A DNA stretch of 64,000 nt from Nakamurella flavida (GCF_030811475.1 NZ_JAUSQV010000001.1:310001-374000); one strand, 5' to 3'; numbered from the stretch's first letter, positions 25,343 to 34,705 are shown. Notes: a model not told the origin generated them from the letters alone. Made by a program: numbers and translations.

Positions 25343-26860
25343 TCACTGCTGGCCGGTGGGAACGGCGAGCTGCATGACCGTCTCGGCGTCGGCATCCGCG
25401 CGGGGCAGGATGCCCCGTTGCCGCCCGCCGGACATCACCATGACGCGGTGCGAGAGGCCCAGCACCTCCTCGAGTTCCGAGGAGACGACGACCACGGCGA
25501 CCCCACGGGCGGCACAGTCGCGGATGATCTCGTAGATCGCCATCTTCGCGCCCACGTCCACCCCGCGGGTGGGCTCGTCCAGGATGAGCACGGTGGGCTC
25601 GTGGACCAGCCATTTGGCCAGCAGGACCTTCTGCTGGTTGCCGCCGGACAGCCGGACCACGGGCAGGTCCATCGACCCGCGGATGTCGAAGTCGGCGCGG
25701 CTCTTGGCCGCGGCCCTGTTCAGCAGACGATTGGTGATGAACCGGCCGCGGCCCATCTCCCGCTCCCAGGGCTGCAGGATGTTCACCGCGCTGGACAGCC
25801 CCAGGTTCAATCCCTGGCCCTTGCGGTCCTCCGGGACCATGACCACGCCGGCGGCGATGGCCGCGGCCGGGGAGTCCAGGCGGACGGGTCGGCCCTCGAG
25901 GAGCACCTCGCCCTCGTCGTAGCGGTCCGCTCCGGCGATGGTGCGCACCATCTCGGTGCGGCCGGCGCCGACGAGGCCGGCCACACCGAGGATCTCGCCA
26001 CGCGAGACGGTGAAGTCGACACCGGAGAAGACGCCCTTGCGGCCCAGGCCGCGGACCTCCAGGACGACGTCCTCGCGGTGCGGCTCGGGAGCCTGGTGTT
26101 CGAAGGTGAACTCCCGGCCGACCATCGCCGACACCATCTCCGGGGCCGGGACGTTCCCGCGGTCCCAGTTCTTCACCAGGGCGCCGTCGCGCAGGCAGAT
26201 GATCTGCGAGCTGACGTCACGGACCTCCTCCAGGCGGTGGGAGATGTAGACGACGCCCACCCCGTGCTCGGCCATGCGGCGGATCTGGTCGAGGACCCGG
26301 TCGGTCTCGTGCCCGGTCAGCGAGGCGGACGGCTCGTCGAAGATGACGTACTTCGGCCCGCGGGAGATCGCCTTGGCGATCTCGATGCTCTGCTGCACGG
26401 CCATGGACAGGCCGACGACCGACCGGCGCGGGTCGAGGTCGATCCCGAGCAGGTCCAACACCTCGCGGGACTGGCGGACCATCGATCCGGTGTCCACCTT
26501 GCCGCCGCGGACGGGGAGGCGCCCCAGGAAGATGTTCTCCGCCACCGAGAGCGACGGCACCATCCGGATCTCCTGGTGGATCAGGGCCACGCCCCGATCC
26601 AGCGCGTCCGACGGCGATGTCGGCGCGTAGCTCTCCCCGTCCAGCGTCATCTCACCCGACGTCGGCAGGACGACGCCGGCGATCATCGAGCTGAGGGTGG
26701 ACTTGCCGGCTCCGTTCTCCCCGATCAGGCCGACGACGGCGCCGGCCGGGATGGCGAAGTCGACACCCTTGACGACCTCGATGCCCGCGTAGGACTTCCG
26801 GAGCGCGGAGCCGGTGAGTGCCCGCCCTCCGGGGCCGGGTGCAGGTACGTCGTCGGACAT
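25343..26860 (-). CDS. Sugar ABC transporter ATP-binding protein (RbsA/MglA-like)
   Basis: A 505-residue duplicated ATPase. The first nucleotide-binding domain has Walker A GENGAGKST (about residue 48) and Walker B VIFDEPSASLTG. The second has the family's degenerate Walker A-like GLVGAGRTE, the signature RLSGGNQQKV, and Walker B LILDEPTRGVDVGAK with its catalytic Glu intact. It energises uptake by the adjacent permease. The ATG begins 63 bases after the binding-protein stop codon. Confidence 0.93.
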   Translation of the reverse strand: MSDDVPAPGPGGRALTGSALRKSYAGIEVVKGVDFAIPAGAVVGLIGENGAGKSTLSSMIAGVVLPTSGEMTLDGESYAPTSPSDALDRGVALIHQEIRMVPSLSVAENIFLGRLPVRGGKVDTGSMVRQSREVLDLLGIDLDPRRSVVGLSMAVQQSIEIAKAISRGPKYVIFDEPSASLTGHETDRVLDQIRRMAEHGVGVVYISHRLEEVRDVSSQIICLRDGALVKNWDRGNVPAPEMVSAMVGREFTFEHQAPEPHREDVVLEVRGLGRKGVFSGVDFTVSRGEILGVAGLVGAGRTEMVRTIAGADRYDEGEVLLEGRPVRLDSPAAAIAAGVVMVPEDRKGQGLNLGLSSAVNILQPWEREMGRGRFITNRLLNRAAAKSRADFDIRGSMDLPVVRLSGGNQQKVLLAKWLVHEPTVLILDEPTRGVDVGAKMAIYEIIRDCAARGVAVVVVSSELEEVLGLSHRVMVMSGGRQRGILPRADADAETVMQLAVPTGQQ

Positions 26861-26923
26861 GCGGGTCTCCGTTCTGGCTGGCAGGTGAGGGGCGGTGGCG
26901 GGCTGGACGGGAGAACGCCGGTG

Positions 26924-27943
26924 CTACTTGACGTTCGGGCCGTAGAACTGCACCGGGTCGATGGTCGCCGCGTTGTCCTGGGTGACCAGCACGGTGTCCT
27001 GGTACTGCTCGGCCGGGACGGTGCCGCCGCCGAGGATGGTCAGTGCGTCCTTGATCGACTGCTGGCCCATGACGTAGGGCACCTGCGCCTGGGTGGCGTT
27101 GGTCAACTTGTCCTCGATCGCGGTGATCATGGTCGGGAAGCCGTCGATGCCCACGGTGTAGATCGTCCGGCCGGCGTCCTTGGCGGCCTTGGCCGCACCC
27201 ATGGCCATGGCGTCGCTCTCGCCGAAGATGGCCTTGATGTCCGGGTTGGCCTGCAGCATGTTCTGCGCGGCCTTGTAGCCCTCGGTCTCGTCCCAGTTGG
27301 CGGACTGCTTGGCGACCACGGAGATTCCGGGGTTCTTGTCGAGCGCCTGCTGGCAGCCCTGGCTGCGCTGCAGCTCGGCGGTGGCACCGAGAACGCCCTG
27401 CAGGATGCCGATCTCGCCGGAGCCGCCCATCTGCTCGAACATCCAGGTGCAGAGCGCGTCGGCGGCCTTCACGCTGTCCGTGGCGATGTAGGTGGCGAGC
27501 TTGCCGTCGCCACTCTCCGGCTTCTGGTCGACGGCGATGACGGGGATGTCGGCCTTGTTGGCGGCCCGCACGCCGGCAGCGGCGGAGGTGGCGTCCTGCG
27601 CGATGAAGACGATGGCGTTGACCTGCTGGGTGATCAGGTCGTTGACCTGGTTGACCTGCTGGGTGGAGTTGTTGTCCGCCGAGAGCACGACGGTCTTCAC
27701 GCCCGCCTCCTCCGCGGCCTTCTTCATGCCGTCGACCGCGGCGATGTAGAAGAGCGACTTCTGGTCGGCGACCGAGATGCCGATCGTGTAGTCCGAACTC
27801 GCGCCGCCGGCACTGGCGGCGCTGCTCGCACCGCCCGAGGTCCCGGCGGATCCCGCACTGTCCGACCCGCCGCAGGCGGTCAGGGTCAGTACTCCCGCCA
27901 TGCCCAACGCCGCGACGATGCGGGTGCGCTTCCAGGCTGCCAT
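26924..27943 (-). CDS. Ribose-type ABC transporter substrate-binding lipoprotein
   Basis: A 339-residue periplasmic-binding-protein-fold lipoprotein. The signal ends in the lipobox LTAC (Cys24), followed by a Gly/Ser-rich linker. The mature part follows the RbsB/sugar-binding pattern: IGISVADQKSLFYIAAVDGM, NDLITQQVNAIVFIAQDA, GESDAMAMGAAKAAKDAG. It is the first gene of the long operon, directly downstream of the double operator, and should define substrate specificity. Ligand residues cannot be assigned by eye. Confidence 0.92.
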   Translation of the reverse strand: MAAWKRTRIVAALGMAGVLTLTACGGSDSAGSAGTSGGASSAASAGGASSDYTIGISVADQKSLFYIAAVDGMKKAAEEAGVKTVVLSADNNSTQQVNQVNDLITQQVNAIVFIAQDATSAAAGVRAANKADIPVIAVDQKPESGDGKLATYIATDSVKAADALCTWMFEQMGGSGEIGILQGVLGATAELQRSQGCQQALDKNPGISVVAKQSANWDETEGYKAAQNMLQANPDIKAIFGESDAMAMGAAKAAKDAGRTIYTVGIDGFPTMITAIEDKLTNATQAQVPYVMGQQSIKDALTILGGGTVPAEQYQDTVLVTQDNAATIDPVQFYGPNVK

Positions 27944-27991
27944 TGCCTTCTCCTCGGGTCGTGCCGACGTCGACGTCGGCCCTTGTTCGAA

Positions 27992-28066
27992 TAAATATTG
28001 ACTAGTAGCATCAATACCCCCGGAGCCTAAGGCTGCGTCATTATGCTGTCAACGAGTGAATATTTA
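27992..28066. promoter_or_regulatory. Paired inverted operator sites in the divergent SorC/ABC promoter
   Basis: TAAATATTGACTAGT at 27992-28006 and, on the other strand, TAAATATTCACTCGT at 28066-28052 match at 13 of 15 bases and face each other across 45 bases. A second symmetric element, TATTGA and TCAATA with nine bases between (27996-28016), overlaps the first site. This AT-rich block lies between the SorC-type regulator and the binding-protein gene, and is the probable autoregulatory and operon control site. Confidence 0.6.
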
Positions 28067-28210
28067 CCCCGCAGAGCCGCTGGCCGGGAGGGAAAGATCC
28101 CACCGGAGACACCCGTGGTGCGGGAAACTCACCGGGACGGCACGCCGGGGGAGCACCGTCACGACGGGGAAGGGGAGGGTCAGCATGACGCGCACAGGAG
28201 AACGATCGCC

Positions 28211-29191
28211 GTGGTGAAGGCGCCGCCCGCACCCAGTGCCCGACGACTGATCGCCACGGTCGCCTGGCTGTACCACACCCGGGGCCTGCGGCAGAACGCC
28301 ATCGCCGAACGGCTGAACATCTCGCAGTCCCGGGTGTCCCGCCTCCTGGAGCAGGCGGTCGGCCTGGACATCGTCCGCACCACGGTCGTGCTGCCGGCGG
28401 ACGAGCAGTCGGTGCTGGAACGGGAACTCGAGACCGCGTACGACCTGCGCAGCGCGCACGTGTACGACATCGGCGAGGTGCTCGACGAGACCCAGCTCGT
28501 CCGCGAACTCGGCCAGTTGCTGGCCCTGCAGCTGCAGACCACCCCGCTGGACGCCGAGGTCATCGGGTTCACCCCCTGGAGCCGGACGCTGCAGGAGGCG
28601 GTGCGCAATCTGCAGCCGCTGCGCAACTCCGGGACCCGGTACGTCGTGGAGATGCTGGGGGATCTCGGTCCGCCGGCCCAGCAGCATCTCGCCGCGCAGA
28701 ACACCCAGCAGCTGGCCACCCTCACCGGCGGCGAGCCGCTGTACCTGCGGCTGCCCGGGGTGCTGCCGAACCGGGAGGTCAAGGAGACGCTGCTGGCCCA
28801 CGACAGCCACGCCCGGGAGACCCTGGCCAAGCTGGACTCCATCGATCTGGCGCTCACCGGGTTCGGATCCGGCGACATCGTGCCGCCGCTGCGGGCCGGC
28901 GACAACTTCTTCACCGCCGACCAGGTCGCCCGGGTCAAGAAGCTCGGCGCCGTCGGCGAGGTCAACCTGCGGTACATCTGCGAGGACGGCACCCCCGTGG
29001 CCAACGAACTCGACGAACTGGTGGTCGGGGCCACCCTGGCCCAGCTGCGCCGGGCCGAGCGGCGGCTCGGGGTCGGCGGGGGTCCCTCGAAGTACGCCGC
29101 CGTGCGGGCCGCCCTCCTCGGGGGCTGGATCAACGTCCTGGTCACCGATTCGACCACCGCGCAGTGGCTGCTGGACAACCGCACGCGCTGA
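28211..29191 (+). CDS. SorC/DeoR-type sugar-binding transcriptional regulator
   Basis: A 326-residue regulator. The N-terminal helix-turn-helix contains LRQNAIAERLNISQSRVSRLLEQA (positions about 26-49). It is followed by the SorC-type sugar-binding domain with its extended IGFTPWSRTLQEAVRNL block and the C-terminal GGPSKYAAVRAALLGGWINV segment. The GTG at 28211 was chosen because AGGAG precedes it by ten bases; the frame is open further upstream but lacks coding character there. It is divergent from the long catabolic operon and presumably responds to a phosphorylated intermediate made by one of its kinases. EryD, which controls erythritol operons, belongs to the same family. Confidence 0.88.
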   Translation: MVKAPPAPSARRLIATVAWLYHTRGLRQNAIAERLNISQSRVSRLLEQAVGLDIVRTTVVLPADEQSVLERELETAYDLRSAHVYDIGEVLDETQLVRELGQLLALQLQTTPLDAEVIGFTPWSRTLQEAVRNLQPLRNSGTRYVVEMLGDLGPPAQQHLAAQNTQQLATLTGGEPLYLRLPGVLPNREVKETLLAHDSHARETLAKLDSIDLALTGFGSGDIVPPLRAGDNFFTADQVARVKKLGAVGEVNLRYICEDGTPVANELDELVVGATLAQLRRAERRLGVGGGPSKYAAVRAALLGGWINVLVTDSTTAQWLLDNRTR

Positions 29192-29199
29192 CTCCTGGA

Positions 29200-29245
29200 A
29201 CGACGAAGCCCCCGCGGCCCGGAAGGGCGGCGGGGGCTTCGTCGT
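29200..29245. terminator. Strong bidirectional hairpin terminator
   Basis: A perfect 16-bp stem (ACGACGAAGCCCCCGC with its complement) and a 14-base loop lie between the convergent SorC-type and dipeptidase genes, serving both. Confidence 0.8.
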
Positions 29246-29297
29246 GCGTCGTCGGAGGTGTCCCCGGGCGGGCGGCGGTGACCGCCCGGGGTCGGGG

Positions 29298-30761
29298 TCA
29301 GCTCAGTCGGCTGACCACCTCGCGCACCAGCGGCCACACCTTGGCGACCGAGGTGTGGTTCACCGACTCCAGCGGCGAGTGCAGGGCGTGCAGCTCGGTG
29401 CCGATGGAGATGATCTCCAGGCCGGGGATCTTCCGGCTGAACATGCCCAGCTCCAGGCTGCACTGCGACACGTGGATGTCGGGCTCGGCGCCGATCACGT
29501 CCCGGTAGGCCTCCGCGGCCGTCTTCAGCAGGATCGAGTTCTCCTGGTACGGGAACTCGGGCGCGTCCAGGCCGAACTGCTCCACGCTCACCCCGCCCCC
29601 GGCCAGGGCGGCGAGAACCCGCACCCGGTCGAAGATCTCGTCCTTGCGCGAGGTCACCTGGGCGGTGATGGTGGAGGCCAGCCGCACGCCGCCGTCGATC
29701 GGGCGCAGGGTGCCCACGTTGTTGGAGGTCTCGACGACCCCGGGGGTGAGCAGGCTCCAGCTGAGCACCCCGTTCGGGATCAGCGCGGTGAGCCGGGCGA
29801 AACGGGCGGTGGCCTCGGCGGAGAACGCCCGCTCCGGCGCTGCGGTCTCTTCGAGCTCCAGGCGGATGTCGTCGCCGGCCCGCTCGTACTCGGCGTGCAG
29901 GGTGTCGGCGAGTTCGGCGATCAGCTTCGTCACCGCCGGGACGTCGTCGGGTCGCAGGGACAGCACGGCCTCGGCGTCGGCGGGGATGGCACTGTTCTGG
30001 GTGCCGCCGGTCAGACCGCTGACCCGGAAGTCGTACCGGGCCAGCACCGTGTTCAGCACCCGGGCCAGGACGAGGATGGCGTTGGCCCGCTCCAGGTGGA
30101 TGTCGAACTCGCAGTGCCCGCCGAGCAGACCGCGGACCTGCAGCGAGCGCGTCGCCGAGAGCTCCGACGGGACGGCCTCGAACTCACCGGGGACGTCCAC
30201 CAGGAAGGTGACGTCACCGCTGCAGCCGGCCAGGATCTCGTGGTCGGTGATCCAGTTGAAGTCGATCATCCGGGTGCCGGTGAGCACCGAGGTGTCGAAC
30301 TGGCCCGCGCCGACCTTGCCCTTCTCCTCCATGGCCGTCATCACGGCCTCCAGCGGCGGGTGGGGCAGATCGGTGGAGTCCAGCAACGCCAGGATGTAGG
30401 AGCAGCCGATGCCGTTGTCCGCGCCGAGGGAAGTGCCGTCCGCGCGGATGAAGTCGCCGTCGACGACGAGCGTGATCGGCTCGGTGAGGAAGTCGATCTC
30501 CACCCCCTCCTTCTTCGCGCACACCATGTCCAGGTGGCCGTGCAGGATCAACGTCGGTGCGTTCTCCAACCCGCCCTGGCCGGGCTTGCGCACGACGACG
30601 CAGTGCTTCTCGTCCTGGAAAGCCTCCAGACCACGCTCCCGCGCGAAGTTCACCACCCAGTCGGCGGCCTGCTTCTCGTTCTCCGAGCCGCGGGGGATGT
30701 CGGACAGGATCTCGAAGAACCGCAGCACTTCCTGCGGCTGCAGGGACTCCAGGACGGGCAT
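29298..30761 (-). CDS. pepD: Aminoacyl-histidine dipeptidase (PepD-like, M20C)
   Basis: A 487-residue zinc metallopeptidase, matching E. coli PepD in length. Zinc-site regions are LILHGHLDMVC (His and Asp), GADNGIG (bridging Asp), MEEKGKVGAGQFD (catalytic Glu pair) and the late LHALHSPLESVN. It would cleave Xaa-His and related dipeptides in the cytoplasm. A GAGGAGAG ribosome binding site supports the ATG. It lies 113 bases after the second permease gene, on the same strand, and may be the last gene of that transporter operon. That would suggest the imported compound contains a peptide or amide bond, though simple adjacency is also possible. Confidence 0.88.
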   Translation of the reverse strand: MPVLESLQPQEVLRFFEILSDIPRGSENEKQAADWVVNFARERGLEAFQDEKHCVVVRKPGQGGLENAPTLILHGHLDMVCAKKEGVEIDFLTEPITLVVDGDFIRADGTSLGADNGIGCSYILALLDSTDLPHPPLEAVMTAMEEKGKVGAGQFDTSVLTGTRMIDFNWITDHEILAGCSGDVTFLVDVPGEFEAVPSELSATRSLQVRGLLGGHCEFDIHLERANAILVLARVLNTVLARYDFRVSGLTGGTQNSAIPADAEAVLSLRPDDVPAVTKLIAELADTLHAEYERAGDDIRLELEETAAPERAFSAEATARFARLTALIPNGVLSWSLLTPGVVETSNNVGTLRPIDGGVRLASTITAQVTSRKDEIFDRVRVLAALAGGGVSVEQFGLDAPEFPYQENSILLKTAAEAYRDVIGAEPDIHVSQCSLELGMFSRKIPGLEIISIGTELHALHSPLESVNHTSVAKVWPLVREVVSRLS

Positions 30762-30874
30762 GGAACTCTCCTCGGTGGGTTCGGGACGGGAAACGGGCGG
30801 AACGGGTCGGCCCGGACAGGCCGGCGGCGGCGGACGCCCGGACCGGAACGGCTCGGGCGCCCACCGCCGGTGGA

Positions 30875-31936
30875 CTACTTGACGATGCCGACGCGCTTGC
30901 GGCTGATGGTCAGAGCGACGGCGACGATGATGACCAGGCCGTAGACCAGGCTCTGCGCCTCGGACGGCATGCCCAGTGCGGCGGCGCCGATCGGGATGAG
31001 CGTCACGGTCAGCGCGCCGAAGACGATGTTCACCGGGTTGGTGATGCCGCCGGTGATGGCGGTGCCGCCCACGATGGCCGCGGTGATGCCGGGCAGCAGC
31101 AGATCGCTGCCCAGGCCCGTGCTGGACGCCGAACCCGCCTGCGCGATGATCATGATGCCGGCCACCGAGGCGAGCAGCCCGGACAACGCGAACGCACTGA
31201 CCTTGGCCGCACGCGTCCGCACCCCGGAGAACAGGGCGCCGGTCTCGTTCAGCCCCACCGCGGTCAGGCTCTGGCCGGGCACGGTGAAGCGGAGCAGGGC
31301 CCACAGCACGATCGCCAGGACGACCCCGACCCAGAACGCCGAGGCCAGGCCGCCGATCGCGGTGCCGAACATCGGTGTGAGCAGGCTCGTGTCGGAGGCG
31401 TAGACCGTCGTCTTGTCGCTGACGACCAGGGTGACGGCCTGGAGGATGCCCAGGGTGCCCAGGGTCAGCGCGAAGCTCGGCACCTGGAACGTGGCGACCA
31501 GCAGGCCGTTCACCGCGCCGATGGCCGTGCCCAGGATCAGTACCAGCACGATGCTGCCGGCGCCCATCGGGCCCAGGGTCTTGGCCAGGAGGACCGCCGA
31601 CAGCAGGGCGGTCGCCGCGTTCGACAGGTCGATGGAGCCGACGTGCAGCACCATGCCCTGCCCGAGGGCGACCAGCAGAATGGCGATGGCCTGGGTGGCC
31701 ACGATGGCCAGGCCGCCGCCGCCCAGGAAGGCCGGCCGCAGCGAGACGACCAGGACGAACAGCACGATGAAGACGGCCAGCGGGCCGACGGAGGCCCACA
31801 CGTCCAGGGCCGACCAGCGTCGGCGCGGACCGGGCTGCGGCGCTTTCGCCGGGGCCGCGCCGGTGGTGTGCCCGTCGTCGGTCGGGGCGTCGGCCTGGGT
31901 GGTGGAGGGGGTGGTGCCGGGTCGGGCCATGGTCAC
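30875..31936 (-). CDS. Ribose-type ABC transporter permease (second importer)
   Basis: A 353-residue permease with a ~45-residue hydrophilic N-terminus and 8-10 TM segments. Family marks are GQGMVLHVGSIDLSNAATAL, AVGLNETGALFSGVRT in the coupling loop, and PGITAAIVGGTAITGGITNP. The GTG start overlaps the ATPase stop by four bases; an in-frame ATG two codons later is equally possible. It pairs with a second, different permease in the same operon, so the pore is probably a heterodimer. Confidence 0.9.
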   Translation of the reverse strand: MTMARPGTTPSTTQADAPTDDGHTTGAAPAKAPQPGPRRRWSALDVWASVGPLAVFIVLFVLVVSLRPAFLGGGGLAIVATQAIAILLVALGQGMVLHVGSIDLSNAATALLSAVLLAKTLGPMGAGSIVLVLILGTAIGAVNGLLVATFQVPSFALTLGTLGILQAVTLVVSDKTTVYASDTSLLTPMFGTAIGGLASAFWVGVVLAIVLWALLRFTVPGQSLTAVGLNETGALFSGVRTRAAKVSAFALSGLLASVAGIMIIAQAGSASSTGLGSDLLLPGITAAIVGGTAITGGITNPVNIVFGALTVTLIPIGAAALGMPSEAQSLVYGLVIIVAVALTISRKRVGIVK

Positions 31937-33507
31937 ACCATCTTTTCGAGCAGGTCGAGGGTCGTCGGGGTGTCCACGGTCAGGTCGAAGCGGGCGGTGA
32001 CCTCACCGTCGCGCAGGACGAGGATGTCGTCCCCCATGTCCAGGGCCTCCTCGAGCGTGTCGGCGAGCAGGATGATCGCGGCGCCGGCATCCCGGGCCGC
32101 TTTGATCTGCTCGTTGACCGTCTCGGCGGCCCCCGGATCCAGGCCGCGCAGCGGGTGGTCCAGGATCAACAGCTGCAGCCCCTCGGACTGCAGCCACTTG
32201 GCCATGACGACCTTCTGCTGGTTGCCGCCGGAGAAGCGCTGCAGGTTGAGCTTGATGTCGTTCGGACGCACGTCCAGCCGCTGGAACCACTCGCGCGCCA
32301 AGGTGTTCTGGCCCTTGCGGTTGAGCAGGAACTTCGACCCCTCGCCGGTGCGGGCCAGGGTGATGTTCTCGGCGGAGGAGAACCCGCCGACCATGCCCTC
32401 GGACTTCCGCTCGGCCGGCACGTAGGCCATGTGGCTGCGGGTGGCCTTCGTCGTCGACCAGGACTGCAGGGTCCGGCCCTGGTAGACGATCTCGCCGGAG
32501 TCGAACGGTTCCGCCCCGAACAGGGCCCGCACGAGGGACTCCCGGCCCGAGCCGAGGGTGCCGACCATGGCGACGCAGTGGCCGGGCCGCACCGAGAAGC
32601 TGACGTCCTTGTACTCGCCCTTGCGGGTCAGCCCGGTGACCGTGAGTAGATCGGGACCGGTGCCGGTGCGGTCGGCGTCGGTCCGCTTCCTGGCCTTGGA
32701 CGCGTGTCCGATCATCAGCTTGAACAGTTCGTCCTCGGTGACGTCGTCGGTCGGCCGGTCGGCCACGATCTCACCGTGCCGCATGACGATGATGCGGTCG
32801 CAGATGCGGCGGACCTCGTCGAGTCGGTGGGAGACGAAGATGACCGACCCGACGGACTTCAGGGCGGCGATCTCCCGCTCCAGGATGGCGGTCTCGTTGC
32901 GCTCCAGCACCGCGGTGGGCTCGTCGAGGATGACCAGTGGGCTGGCCTGCAGCTGCTCGTCCACCCGCAGCGCCCGGGCGATCTCGACCATCTGCCGGTC
33001 CACGAAGGACAGGTCGCCGACGATGGCCCTGGGGTCGATGTCGGCGCCGACCCGGGCCAGCACCGCGGTGGCCTCCCGGTTGAGCTGACCCCAGCGGTAC
33101 CAGCCGAACTTGGTGGCGTGACCGGCCGAGGACACCGCGCTCATCGCGATGTTCTCCGCGACGGAGAGGTTCGTCAGCAGCGACTGTTCCTGGTGCACCA
33201 CCCCGAATCCCGCGGCGGCGGCGTCCTGGGGGCGGCGGAAGCGCACCGGCCGTCCGGCCACCTCCATCGTCCCGGAGGTCGGTTCGTGCAGGCCGGAGAG
33301 GATCTTGAGCAGGGTCGACTTGCCGGCCCCGTTCTCGCCGATCAGGCCGATGACCTGGTTGCGGGCGATCTCCAGCGAGATGTTCTTCACCGCGACGACC
33401 GGACCGAACGACTTGGAGATGCCGGTCAGCCTGAGCGCGGGGGCGTCGGAACGGCGGCTGTCGTCCTGCGGAGCGCCGGCGGCGGGACCGCCCGTGGCCC
33501 GGGTCAT
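31933..33507 (-). CDS. Sugar ABC transporter ATP-binding protein with altered second NBD
   Basis: A 524-residue duplicated ATPase of the RbsA type. The first domain has Walker A GENGAGKST and Walker B VILDEPTAVLER. The second has the usual weak Walker A-like GTLGSGRES and the signature RFSGGNQQKV, but its Walker B region reads LLILDHPLRGLDPG, with His in place of the catalytic Glu. The ATPase of the other importer in this window keeps that Glu. This suggests an asymmetric transporter with one active and one degenerate site. It overlaps both permease genes by four bases. Confidence 0.92.
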   Translation of the reverse strand: MTRATGGPAAGAPQDDSRRSDAPALRLTGISKSFGPVVAVKNISLEIARNQVIGLIGENGAGKSTLLKILSGLHEPTSGTMEVAGRPVRFRRPQDAAAAGFGVVHQEQSLLTNLSVAENIAMSAVSSAGHATKFGWYRWGQLNREATAVLARVGADIDPRAIVGDLSFVDRQMVEIARALRVDEQLQASPLVILDEPTAVLERNETAILEREIAALKSVGSVIFVSHRLDEVRRICDRIIVMRHGEIVADRPTDDVTEDELFKLMIGHASKARKRTDADRTGTGPDLLTVTGLTRKGEYKDVSFSVRPGHCVAMVGTLGSGRESLVRALFGAEPFDSGEIVYQGRTLQSWSTTKATRSHMAYVPAERKSEGMVGGFSSAENITLARTGEGSKFLLNRKGQNTLAREWFQRLDVRPNDIKLNLQRFSGGNQQKVVMAKWLQSEGLQLLILDHPLRGLDPGAAETVNEQIKAARDAGAAIILLADTLEEALDMGDDILVLRDGEVTARFDLTVDTPTTLDLLEKMV

Positions 33508-34529
33508 TTCATGATCCGGAGGCGGCTGCGCTGCGGCCAGGCCGCGACGACGATGGCGAGGATGAGGACGGCACCGGAGACACCGGACTGCACGCTGGAG
33601 TCGACGCCGGACAGGATCAGCCCGTTGGTCAGCACGGTGAGCAGCAGGACGCCGAGCAGCGTGCGCAGCACGCCGCCGCGCCCGCCCCCCAGCGACGTGC
33701 CGCCGATGACGACCGCGGCCACGGTGACGAACAGGACACCGCCGCCGACCGAGGGGGAGCCGGCGCCCAGCCGCAGCGTGGCCAGCACACCGGCCAGGCC
33801 CGTGCACGCACCGGCCAGGGCGAAGATGGCGATCTTGGTCCGGCCGACCGCGATGCCGTTGCTGCGGGCGATCTCCTCGTTGTCACCGATCGCGTAGGCG
33901 GACCGGCCGAGCCGGGTGAACCGGGTGATCACCCAGCCGATCGCGACGACGAGGACGGCCAGCCAGAACGAGTGGGGCAGGCCGAGCAGGGTGCTGTTCG
34001 GCCAGGCCTTGACGCCACCGTCCGGCAGCAGCGGGATCGTCTCGGTGCCGAAGAGCACGGTGGCGATACCCAGCCCCACGAACCAGAAGCCCAGGGTGAC
34101 GATGAACGAGGGGACCTTCAGCCGGGTGTGGATCGCGCCGGCGATCATGCCCAGCACGGCGCCCATCGCGATGCCGATGACGAACGAGAGCGGGCCGAGA
34201 TCGGCCGAGCCGCGGCTGTTCTCGGTGGTGAGGATGAAGGCCATGCCGCCGGCGCCCATCAGGCCCTCGACGGACAGGTCGATGGAGCCCATGAGCACGA
34301 TCAGGGTGGCGCCGACGCCGACGATGAGCGGCGTGGCCGCCTGGTCGAGGATGGTCCGGATGTTGCCGATGGACAGGAACGTGCTGGGGTTGATGACCGC
34401 GAAGACGACGATGAGGACGACGAGAGCGCCCACCTCACCCAGGCTCCGGAGCTCGAAACGGCGGTGGTGGGCCGGGGGCGCGAGGGCCGCGCTCCTCCCG
34501 GGAGGGTCTTGGGTGACCTGGTGCGTCAC
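33504..34529 (-). CDS. Ribose-type ABC transporter permease (second importer)
   Basis: A 341-residue permease with 8-10 TM segments. Signature regions are VGVGATLIVLMGSIDLSVEG, YAIGDNEEIARSNGIAV and VTVAAVVIGGTSLGGGRGG. The GTG was chosen because GGAG precedes it and the upstream frame is low-complexity. The 38-codon longer reading has no better start. Together with the other permease and the split-function ATPase it forms an RbsABC-like importer. Confidence 0.92.
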   Translation of the reverse strand: MTHQVTQDPPGRSAALAPPAHHRRFELRSLGEVGALVVLIVVFAVINPSTFLSIGNIRTILDQAATPLIVGVGATLIVLMGSIDLSVEGLMGAGGMAFILTTENSRGSADLGPLSFVIGIAMGAVLGMIAGAIHTRLKVPSFIVTLGFWFVGLGIATVLFGTETIPLLPDGGVKAWPNSTLLGLPHSFWLAVLVVAIGWVITRFTRLGRSAYAIGDNEEIARSNGIAVGRTKIAIFALAGACTGLAGVLATLRLGAGSPSVGGGVLFVTVAAVVIGGTSLGGGRGGVLRTLLGVLLLTVLTNGLILSGVDSSVQSGVSGAVLILAIVVAAWPQRSRLRIMK

Positions 34530-34705
34530 GGCGTTCTCCGGATCTTCGTCGACATCAGAGGGGTCGTGCGGGCTGGTGCTGGCGTGCCGGACCCGGTGGG
34601 CCCGCAGGCGGCGGGGCGACCTCGCGGGTCGGTGCGCCGGCACCGACCCGCGAGGGCCTCAGGACTGCACGAGCGGACCGTGACACGGCCCGCGGCGGGG
34701 CTGGA

